Source: Sulfitobacter guttiformis (GTDB lineage: Bacteria; Pseudomonadota; Alphaproteobacteria; Rhodobacterales; Rhodobacteraceae). Taken from it: a stretch of DNA of 64,000 nucleotides. The stretch's first letter is position 1, and every line of letters begins with the position of its first letter. A program made the position numbers and the translations under genes. This document shows, piece after piece, positions 1 to 7,220 of the stretch. Under the pieces are notes generated by a model. The model was given only the letters and a program-made list of their open reading frames with translations. It had not been told where the DNA came from and made no database searches. The stretch lies in NCBI RefSeq assembly GCF_003610455.1, contig NZ_RAQK01000001.1:1302001-1366000 (forward strand), read 5' to 3'.

Positions 1-122
1 GTGAACGCAATCGGCACCGTCTCGGTGATAGCGGGGGACTGCACCACGATGCTGTCGGGGGCACCGCAAGCGGCAAGAATGGCCAACGCGCCAGCGGCGG
101 CAACAGATTTCAACATATTCAT
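1..122 (-). CDS. PqiC-like ABC transport auxiliary lipoprotein (5' part only)
   Basis: Only the first 40 residues lie in the window; the gene continues past base 1. The N-terminus (MNMLKSVAAAGALAILAACG) is a lipoprotein signal with a lipobox ending L-A-A-C, so the protein should be lipidated at Cys19. It starts one base after the stop of the MCE-domain gene, on the same strand. In PqiABC systems the outer-membrane lipoprotein PqiC follows PqiB, so position and lipobox together support this call. The PqiC domain itself is not visible here. A second ATG two codons downstream could also be the start. Confidence 0.7.
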   Translation of the reverse strand, partial: MNMLKSVAAAGALAILAACGAPDSIVVQSPAITETVPIAF

Positions 123-123
123 A

Positions 124-2208
124 TTATCTTCCCAGCAGCAGTGAGTTAGGATTTCGTTCGATGGTGCGCGCCAGCTTCTCCAGCGCGCCCGCAGCTTGTG
201 CAATATCGCGTAGGGCGGCCTGTGCAGAACGGCTCAGCTCCTCACCCTGATCAAAGCCGTCGATGGTACGGCCTGCCTGCGCAAAAAGACCGTTCAGCTT
301 TGTTATCATGCCAGGCAAGTCACGCGCAGACACCGCAATGCTGTCTGCCGCCGTACGCGTCGAGGCAAGTGTCTGGTTCACGTTTTGCACCGCGCCGCCT
401 TCCCGTAATTCACGCAAGGTCGCGTTCAGCTGGTCTAGCGCGCCAGCCAATGCGGCTGGCAGCTGGGCCGTCTCGGGGCTACTCACCAGTTCCTCGGCAG
501 AGGACGTAAGAGACGTTAGCTCCTCGATGAGAACATCGAACTCGAGGCTGGCGGCTTTTGCGGCGACCTCCTGTATATCTTCAACGAGCTCGGGCACACC
601 TACAACCGATGAGGTTACTGCATCAGCAGCCTCCGAGGCAGCAGTCAGGGTGGTCCCCAGCACCTCTGCAATCCGCTGGCGCTCAAGCTCGGCCACGAGG
701 CCTTCGACGCGGACCAATGTAGAATTAAGCGCAACCGGGATATTTTTGACATCATCGGAGGTTACGATGCTCGACAGATCACTGAGCAGAGTACTCACAT
801 CTCCGGGTACTTTTTGAAGATCGCCGTTCGACATCAGCATTTCGGCAGAGTTCATGACATTGATCGCACTGTTGAGCAACTCCTCGATGGGGAGATTGTT
901 GATACGGGTAAACACGCCCTCAACTGTCGCCGCCGCGTCAGATGTCTCACTTTTTGTAGTTGGCATAACGGCAAGATCTGCACCGTTCTGCGTTAGACGT
1001 GCGGTTGGTGCACCCTCCACTTCAATAAGCTCAATTTTGAGTCCACCCGTGAGCAGGCTCGCGGAAGCCAGACGAGCGCGCAGACCATTCGAAACACGGT
1101 CCTGTAACAACGCCAATGCAGATGCTGGAGACACTTCTCCTGGCAGACCAAGGCGAGACGGCTGCACTGAAACGATAACGTTGAGCCGAACGCGGCTGTC
1201 CCCAAACTGGTTGAAATCAACGATCCCGGAGAGGCTGTCGACCGAACCGATGCGGAAGCCACTCAGCTCGACAGGCGCACCGACCGCAAGGCCGGAAACG
1301 TTTTCGTCAAAGATGATACTGAATTGCAGAGGGTCGACTTCGGATTTTGTGAACAGACTGTTCCGCGCCGATTCCTTACCGTCAAAAATCTCATAGACCT
1401 GACCGTCCTGCGCAGGCGCGCCGCCCGAAACAAACGTATCAAAAGTGATACCACCTCCGATCAGTGTCGCAAGCGAAGAGAAGTCAAGTTCCGCACCGGT
1501 CGGTCCGAACGAAAAGCTGAAGCCCGACGTATCCCAGAAGCGTGTTGTTGAACTTATCAGGTTGCGGTGCTCTTCATAAATAATGCCTTCAGAAACAGCA
1601 AATGCGCCACTGCGACCGATTTGAGCGCGCCCCATCTGACCCACCTGAATGCCGCGGAACATGATCGGTGCGTTATCTGTAAGGGTTCCTGTCGCCGTCG
1701 TGCGAAAGGTGATTTGCAGACCACTATCGCCCGGTTTGATCAGCGGGGGAACATCCGACCCTCGGAATGTGGTCGCGACAGGACCGATTTCTGTATCCCA
1801 TGAACCCTCGATGTAGACACCACTCAAGACCGTGCTGAGGCCTGTAATCCCCTGCGCTGTGACCTCCGGCTCGACAATCCAGAAGACCGAACTGCTATCG
1901 ACGTACTCGGCCACATCCTTTTCGAGGCGTATATGTACCTCTACCATGCTGAGCCCCTCGCTGAAGCCTACCTGCTCTACCTGACCTACCTCGATGTCGC
2001 GGTACTTCAGCTTGGTCTCGCCAGCCATGATGCCAGATCCGTCTGTAAAGTTGACAATAATGACAGGGCCCCGCGCATTATACGACTGCCACGCGACACC
2101 GAATGCCACCAAAAGGGCAAGGATCGGGATAATCCAGATGAAGGACGCGCCGGATAGACCGCGTTTGGCGGCTGTCCTGATCTCGACTTTGGGGGGGGTA
2201 TCAACCAT
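124..2208 (-). CDS. pqiB: PqiB-family MCE-domain protein (intermembrane lipid transport)
   Basis: About 694 aa. One N-terminal membrane helix (FIWIIPILALLVAFGVAW) is followed by repeated MCE (MlaD) modules. The first begins at the segment with KLKYRDIEVGQV, the second at PIMFRGIQVGQM and the third at APVELSGFRIGSV, matching the three MCE domains of PqiB. The C-terminal third is helical with many Ala, Leu and Glu, as expected for the PqiB needle. PqiB hexamers span the periplasm and carry lipids between inner and outer membranes. The start at 2208 was chosen because ATGGTTGA overlaps the stop of the upstream pqiA-like gene by 8 bases. An upstream ATG at 2241 would only add 11 unconserved-looking residues. 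Confidence 0.9.
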   Translation of the reverse strand: MVDTPPKVEIRTAAKRGLSGASFIWIIPILALLVAFGVAWQSYNARGPVIIVNFTDGSGIMAGETKLKYRDIEVGQVEQVGFSEGLSMVEVHIRLEKDVAEYVDSSSVFWIVEPEVTAQGITGLSTVLSGVYIEGSWDTEIGPVATTFRGSDVPPLIKPGDSGLQITFRTTATGTLTDNAPIMFRGIQVGQMGRAQIGRSGAFAVSEGIIYEEHRNLISSTTRFWDTSGFSFSFGPTGAELDFSSLATLIGGGITFDTFVSGGAPAQDGQVYEIFDGKESARNSLFTKSEVDPLQFSIIFDENVSGLAVGAPVELSGFRIGSVDSLSGIVDFNQFGDSRVRLNVIVSVQPSRLGLPGEVSPASALALLQDRVSNGLRARLASASLLTGGLKIELIEVEGAPTARLTQNGADLAVMPTTKSETSDAAATVEGVFTRINNLPIEELLNSAINVMNSAEMLMSNGDLQKVPGDVSTLLSDLSSIVTSDDVKNIPVALNSTLVRVEGLVAELERQRIAEVLGTTLTAASEAADAVTSSVVGVPELVEDIQEVAAKAASLEFDVLIEELTSLTSSAEELVSSPETAQLPAALAGALDQLNATLRELREGGAVQNVNQTLASTRTAADSIAVSARDLPGMITKLNGLFAQAGRTIDGFDQGEELSRSAQAALRDIAQAAGALEKLARTIERNPNSLLLGR

Positions 2209-2860
2209 GATCGGGTGCCTCGCTGTCGTCGGCTTGTGCATCCCAGATCATGCGTGGATCAAACGACTGCGCGGACAACATTGTAAATATTACTGAAAGG
2301 GCAAAAAAGAACGCTGCAGGCCCCGGTGTTATAGATGCCAGCCCCTGAAGCTGCACGAGGGCAGAAAGGATAGCAACCACGAAAATATCGATCATGGACC
2401 AGCGGCCTATGTATTCGACCACCTCGTACATGAGCAAGCTATGATGCGATGTGAACCCGCCCTTTTTCTTCACGCTCACCGCGAGAAAAGCGATGGCCCA
2501 GAATTTACCCAGCGGAATGACAACGGAGGCGATAAGGATGATCGCGGCAATCCCGAAAGAGCCATAATGCGCCAAATCAACAGCGCCGCCGATGATCGTA
2601 CTTTCGTCCACCTGAAAAAGCTGTTGTGTGCGGAGCATCGGATAAACATTGGCAGGGATATAACACATCATGCCCATCAACCAAAGCGCCCAAACACGCT
2701 GCAGACTACCCGCATCGCGCGAAGAAAGCGCTGCACCACAGCGCCCGCAAACTTCTGTTTCCAGAGGCCAGGCACGGGTACATCGTGTACACGCCACCAA
2801 ACCGGCAGCGCGTGCGGTTACCGTTTTTTGGGGTGTTCCAGAGAGTTCCATACCGACCAC
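2201..2860 (-). CDS. pqiA: PqiA-like membrane protein, second half
   Basis: 219 aa. The N-terminus carries a rubredoxin-like zinc ribbon (CTRCTRAW then CGRCG, residues about 24-41). About four membrane helices follow. This corresponds to one of the two PqiA repeats. E. coli PqiA holds both repeats in one chain of about 417 aa; here the two halves are separate, overlapping genes (43 bases). PqiA is the inner-membrane partner of PqiB in lipid transport. The gene overlaps pqiB by 8 bases, indicating translational coupling. An internal ATG at 2851 is an alternative start. Confidence 0.85.
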   Translation of the reverse strand: MVGMELSGTPQKTVTARAAGLVACTRCTRAWPLETEVCGRCGAALSSRDAGSLQRVWALWLMGMMCYIPANVYPMLRTQQLFQVDESTIIGGAVDLAHYGSFGIAAIILIASVVIPLGKFWAIAFLAVSVKKKGGFTSHHSLLMYEVVEYIGRWSMIDIFVVAILSALVQLQGLASITPGPAAFFFALSVIFTMLSAQSFDPRMIWDAQADDSEAPDHG

Positions 2861-3462
2861 TTACACATATAACTGTCTTGAAAGATGACGAGCACCACAA
2901 GAACACCGAACATCCAAAAGGCAGGACCAAACGTTACAGTCGCAAGGCCCGCCACCTTCACCAACGCCACAGCGCACCCCAGCGCGAAAATCTCTGCCAT
3001 CGACCACGGTTTGAGCGCCTCGGACAAACGGAATGCGCGTATCGCATAGCGTGCAGCCGGACGGTCCAGAACCACGGGTACCAACACATAAATCGTCAGC
3101 ATCATCCGAAGAAGTGGCACAAATATAATTAGCGCTGCAGTCAACAAGGCAAGCACAAGCATCGGCCCCTCGGTGAATGACAGCGCTGCATCAAGGATCG
3201 ACACCGCATTGCTGCGCCCCGCTGCCGAAATCGCGAGAAAAGGAAACAGGCTGGCCGCGATGATCAGCACAACGACAGCGACTGATATCGCGATGATCTG
3301 CATCCCCGCCTTATACCGCGGTGCTATCAGGACATGATGACAGCGCGTGCAAATTGCCCGCTCACCTGCCTTGGGGCGGTCCAACTGGTAGGTTGCATCG
3401 CACACGGGGCATATAATCAACTCCTCAAGCGGAGCATCGGAAAGTCGGGTAGCTGTGGCCAT
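2818..3462 (-). CDS. pqiA: PqiA-like membrane protein, first half
   Basis: About 214 aa from the ATG at 3462. It has a zinc-ribbon pair (CPVCDATY and CTRCHH) near the N-terminus, then about four membrane helices. This is the first PqiA domain, encoded apart from the second. An in-frame ATG at 3495 would add 11 residues, but neither start has a strong ribosome-binding site. It is the first gene of the pqiA-pqiA-pqiB-pqiC set. The 70 bases upstream, before the end of the CoA-transferase-like gene, are the likely promoter. No frameshift is evident: both halves have complete zinc ribbons and own start sites. Confidence 0.85.
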   Translation of the reverse strand: MATATRLSDAPLEELIICPVCDATYQLDRPKAGERAICTRCHHVLIAPRYKAGMQIIAISVAVVVLIIAASLFPFLAISAAGRSNAVSILDAALSFTEGPMLVLALLTAALIIFVPLLRMMLTIYVLVPVVLDRPAARYAIRAFRLSEALKPWSMAEIFALGCAVALVKVAGLATVTFGPAFWMFGVLVVLVIFQDSYMCKWSVWNSLEHPKKR

Positions 3463-3531
3463 GGCGCACTGTATAGCGGCAGTAAGGTAGAACATACATA
3501 CCTATTTTCGCACGTAGTATTACAGGATATG

Positions 3532-4644
3532 TCAGTGTTTTATGGCGATTGCGTCGCGTTCAGCGGCGTCATACCCCAGCATCTCGAGGACTGTGTCTGT
3601 GTCTGCGCCAATGGCTGTAGGGGCGTTTGGCATGGGTACTGCGCTCCTGCTGAATCTTGGGGCAGGAGCGGCCTGATAGATACCGTTTGGCGCAATGAAG
3701 GTCTGCCGGGCCTTCATATGCGGATGAAGATGCGCCTCGGAGAATGTCAGGACAGGCGCCACACAAGCATCAGTTCCTTCAAATATCTCCGACCACTCGT
3801 CACGCGTTTTACGCGAAAAAACAGCCTGATAATCAATCCGCCGCTTGCCCCAGACCGACGCGTCGTTCTGGTCGCCCTGATGCCCGGACGGCAACCCGGC
3901 CTTTTCGAGCAATAACGCATGAAATTGCGGCTCGAGGGCGCCGACAGACAGATACCCGCCACATGCACATATATAACAGCGATAAAACGGTGCGCCTCCA
4001 TCAAGCCAATTCGCCCCGCGCCTCTCTTGCCATGTGCCTTGCGCCAGCATGCCATGGATCAGACCCATCAAAGCAGGAACACCGTCCACCATCGCGGCAT
4101 CAACAACCTGTCCCTTACCCGAAATCCCGCGCTCGATCACGGCGCTCAGGATACCAAGCAATAGAAACATCGTACCGCCGCCATAATCCGCCACCAGATT
4201 TAGCGGGGGCACAGGAGCGCGGTCGGCATCACCCATTGCGTGCAACGCCCCCGTAATCGCGAGATAGTTGAGGTCGTGACCAGCAGTCTGCGCCAGCGGT
4301 CCATCCTGCCCCCATCCCGTCATGCGTGCAAAAATCAGCCTTTCGGGACAGTCATCCGGCCCAAGTCCCAAGCGTTCCATGACGCCCGGGCGGAACCCTT
4401 CGATCAGTACATCGCTGGCAGCAATCAGGCGCTGCGCCGCTTCCACCCCCTGCACTGACTTGAGGTCCAGTACGATCGAGCGTTTGCCACGACGGTTTAC
4501 GTCTGTTGGATCAGCAGGCTCCGCCTTGCGGTCGACGGTGATCACATCCGCCCCCAGATCCGCCAGCAACTGCCCCGCAAGAGGTGCCGGACCAAGCCCC
4601 GAAAACTCTACCACTTTCAATGAAGACAGCGGGCCCATGATCAT
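3532..4644 (-). CDS. CaiB/BaiF family III CoA-transferase fold, probable alpha-methylacyl-CoA racemase
   Basis: 370 aa. The residues that do catalysis in mycobacterial alpha-methylacyl-CoA racemase (His126, Asp156, Glu241) have counterparts here, all shifted by three: His123 in AGHDLNY, Asp153 in VADYGGG and Glu238 in GALEPQF. This pattern favours a racemase acting on 2-methyl-branched acyl-CoA esters over a true CoA-transferase. The N-terminal LGADVITVDR is the CoA-binding Rossmann motif. Its ATG overlaps the stop of the upstream C45-like gene (ATGA), so the two are probably co-translated. The substrate is unknown; branched or sterol side chains are typical for the family. Confidence 0.85.
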   Translation of the reverse strand: MIMGPLSSLKVVEFSGLGPAPLAGQLLADLGADVITVDRKAEPADPTDVNRRGKRSIVLDLKSVQGVEAAQRLIAASDVLIEGFRPGVMERLGLGPDDCPERLIFARMTGWGQDGPLAQTAGHDLNYLAITGALHAMGDADRAPVPPLNLVADYGGGTMFLLLGILSAVIERGISGKGQVVDAAMVDGVPALMGLIHGMLAQGTWQERRGANWLDGGAPFYRCYICACGGYLSVGALEPQFHALLLEKAGLPSGHQGDQNDASVWGKRRIDYQAVFSRKTRDEWSEIFEGTDACVAPVLTFSEAHLHPHMKARQTFIAPNGIYQAAPAPRFSRSAVPMPNAPTAIGADTDTVLEMLGYDAAERDAIAIKH

Positions 4645-5612
4645 TCAACTCCCGGCAGATAGACTTCGCGTGCGCCTTCTTCGAATTCCTTGAGCGACAG
4701 AGGCCAGACCACACCGGGCCAGCGTAACTCCATCTCCATTTTGCGGGGTCGGTAGACCGCTGTGTAAAGGGTTCCGAAACCGTGCCGGAACGCCGTGGAG
4801 TAAAGCGGCGGGCGCAGAAAGAGATTAATAAATTTCTCTTCCGGATCATGGTGGAGACGCAGGCGCTGTTGCAAAAACCGCTCCCGCTCGACTGTGGCGG
4901 TAAATCGGGCATGACTGATCCACTCCACGTTTTCCTGATGGTTTGTTGCAACGGCACGCTGGGTGATCACGGCAGGCCGGTCCGGTGCCATCATAACTGT
5001 GAGGTAATTGCGCTTTCGGTCAAGAACAGTGACGTTATAGCTCATGTGCGTAGGAACACGTGCCAGCACCTCTGCAGCCGCCTCCGCCGTTTCACAAATT
5101 TGCAGGACATAGCGCAGAATGAGCGGCACGCCGAACCCCTCGCCCACCACGCGCCGGCCGCCGAACGTGAGCGAGATCGACAGCCCCTTGTCGTTCACAC
5201 CGTCTACTAGACCCCAAAGACCGTCAGAAGTGCCCATTACGGAGCGCCCCATCCACGCCGTGCGCAAGACCAGGCTGTCAAATGCGCGCGGGTTATAGTC
5301 ATAGTTGCGGACAAGAACTGGTTGCTTACCGGCCCATACAGCCTGCGAGCAACTCGCCAGATAAGCGGGCGGCGTATAGAAGCTTAAAAAGCGCGCCGCG
5401 TGATCGCCACCGCCCGCCAGCTCACACAGCTCTTCATACAGCGGGACCATCTCTGGCATATGGGTCCGCAGCGCACGAAGGCCTTCGGCATAGGTCGGGC
5501 GGGCGGTCTCACCTTCTTTGAGCCACCATGCCCGATAGTCGGACCAATATTCACGGAAAAGCCCGGACCACTTGGGGCCGGGCGCATCCTCGGAAATTGC
5601 ACGCCAGTACAT
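4641..5612 (-). CDS. C45 family acyltransferase/amidohydrolase-like protein (AAT fold)
   Basis: 323 aa. It resembles the acyl-CoA:6-aminopenicillanate acyltransferase / C45 peptidase family, which are Ntn-hydrolases. The likely N-terminal nucleophile after self-cleavage is Cys88 in LASCSQ. It is followed by VRNYDYNP and later ATNH and FGTLYTAVYRP, all typical of this family. Members cleave or form amide bonds between acyl groups and amines or amino acids. The gene is coupled by a 4-base overlap to the methylacyl-CoA racemase-like gene. It also lies 126 bases downstream of the ATP-grasp gene on the same strand, so it may act on products of that cassette (inference). Confidence 0.75.
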   Translation of the reverse strand: MYWRAISEDAPGPKWSGLFREYWSDYRAWWLKEGETARPTYAEGLRALRTHMPEMVPLYEELCELAGGGDHAARFLSFYTPPAYLASCSQAVWAGKQPVLVRNYDYNPRAFDSLVLRTAWMGRSVMGTSDGLWGLVDGVNDKGLSISLTFGGRRVVGEGFGVPLILRYVLQICETAEAAAEVLARVPTHMSYNVTVLDRKRNYLTVMMAPDRPAVITQRAVATNHQENVEWISHARFTATVERERFLQQRLRLHHDPEEKFINLFLRPPLYSTAFRHGFGTLYTAVYRPRKMEMELRWPGVVWPLSLKEFEEGAREVYLPGVE

Positions 5613-5738
5613 AGCGGCCTTTCTAAATCTTTGGGAGAACCCAGGTCGAGCGATGCAGCACAGATTATCTGACGCGCAAATCGCGGCGAGGGAGAATTGT
5701 GAGCTAACACGCCCCCGCCACGCAGTTTCTTGAGTGTC

Positions 5739-7196
5739 TTAAAGAATCTTGAACGCCGGATCCGACAGGATCGGATTAGCCTCTGCTGTCGGCAGCGGCG
5801 TACCCTCAACGGCACTCTTGATCCCGTGAATCCACTTTTTCGCCCGTTCGTTAAGCTGGAAGCTTTTGGTCATCGAGCGCCCCCGCGTCACAAGGATACC
5901 AATGTCCGCACCCTCATAGCGGTAGTCACCGGGCCGCATGATCCGCAAGAAGAACGCTTCGTTCTCGCTCTCTACGGCGCGGCGGTGATAATCGAAGCGG
6001 TCGAACACAACCGAGCCGTCCTCTTTCATCTTGTAGATGCCAGTCTCGGGGCTACTCGTGCAGGTGTCGACTTCGTCTTTGGTAAACTTGATCACCATCT
6101 GCGACCAGCTGTCGATGTTGTCAGGCTCGGCCCAACGGGCATTCAACTCGTCCACATTGAGAGAGAATTTCTTTTTGGAAAACTCCAACAGATGGAACAG
6201 GAACAAAGGGGCATCCGCGTGTGCAAACGCGGCGTGATTGGTCATTGACGATGCACCTGTGATGCGTGGGTTCAGCTCACCCAGCCAAAGTTCGCCAGTC
6301 TTTTTATCGATCAAAAAGTCGAGTTCGAAATACCCGCGGTACCCTTCCTTGCGGAGCTGCTCCCCGAATTTGAACGTGAGGTCGCGCGCCTGCTGGCGTT
6401 GCTTTGGCGGGAAGGCGGTGGATAGGATCTCGTTTCCGCACCAGCCCCCACGGTAGGGAGTAAGCTCGTTAAAGCCGACCAGCTCTGTCATCAGCGGCCC
6501 TACAATCGTGCCCTCTTTAGTGGCGCAAGCTTCAATCGCCGCACCACGGCAGCTGATCCGTTTCATGATCTTGATCTCGCCCTCGCCGATGATCTCGGAC
6601 TGGTGGCGTCGGAAGTCAGCCTCGTTCTTGATAAAGAAAGTGGTGTGCCCACTGTCACCAAACGCAGATTGCAGCACCAGATCGTGCCCGATGCCCGCCT
6701 TTTCGCAGGTCTCGCGAAGGTTCTCGTAAGACGTGACCTCTGCCAGCGTGTTAGGCACGGACGGCACGCCCGCTTTGTTGCCGATGCGCACGGTCGCAAT
6801 CTTGTTGTCCATCGAATTACGCAGCTTTGCCTTGGGGAACCAGACATCCGCGCCCAGCTCTTTGGACAAACGCTCGGTTTCCTCGTCGAACATCAGGAAC
6901 ACGAACTTTGGCTTGCCGCCACGCTTTTTGATAAAGTCGATGACTTCCTTGTGCTGCAGCAGATAATTGTTGATGTCCTCGATGGACTGGAACTCGGCGT
7001 GCGGTTGCTCTGAAGGGCAGAACACGTTGGGATGCTTGCCGCCATAACAATCGATATAGCAGATATATTTGAAATTCTTGACCCATTCATCAAGGCCCAG
7101 CAGGTTAAAGTTGGTCGCAGAAATGAAGTAGATCGGGTCTTCATTGCGGTGGAAGAACCGACGGATTTCAGAGATATTTCTAAGAATGGTAGCCAT
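5739..7196 (-). CDS. ATP-grasp domain ligase (biotin-carboxylase-like fold)
   Basis: 485 aa. The ATP-grasp fold is recognisable in three places: the glycine-rich loop GDSGHTTFF (around residue 185), the KIMKRISCRGAA strand, and the metal-binding end WLGELNPRITGASS with its Glu, Asn and Arg. No biotinyl or biotin-carboxylase C-terminal domain is evident, so it is more likely a stand-alone ligase joining a carboxylate to an amine through an acylphosphate. The gene lies 24 bases downstream of the Orn/Lys/Arg-type decarboxylase, with a clear AAGGAG site, so the two are almost certainly co-transcribed. Its substrate cannot be read from the sequence. Confidence 0.8.
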   Translation of the reverse strand: MATILRNISEIRRFFHRNEDPIYFISATNFNLLGLDEWVKNFKYICYIDCYGGKHPNVFCPSEQPHAEFQSIEDINNYLLQHKEVIDFIKKRGGKPKFVFLMFDEETERLSKELGADVWFPKAKLRNSMDNKIATVRIGNKAGVPSVPNTLAEVTSYENLRETCEKAGIGHDLVLQSAFGDSGHTTFFIKNEADFRRHQSEIIGEGEIKIMKRISCRGAAIEACATKEGTIVGPLMTELVGFNELTPYRGGWCGNEILSTAFPPKQRQQARDLTFKFGEQLRKEGYRGYFELDFLIDKKTGELWLGELNPRITGASSMTNHAAFAHADAPLFLFHLLEFSKKKFSLNVDELNARWAEPDNIDSWSQMVIKFTKDEVDTCTSSPETGIYKMKEDGSVVFDRFDYHRRAVESENEAFFLRIMRPGDYRYEGADIGILVTRGRSMTKSFQLNERAKKWIHGIKSAVEGTPLPTAEANPILSDPAFKIL

Positions 7197-7220
7197 GGTG
7201 GTGCTCCTTATCTTGAGTAA

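Noticed and set aside
263..2296. Several plus-strand open frames opposite pqiB
   Set aside because: They are antisense to a well-supported MCE protein and lack recognisable motifs.
2818..2860. Frameshift within a single pqiA gene
   Set aside because: Both halves have complete zinc ribbons and their own start codons; overlapping genes explain the layout better.
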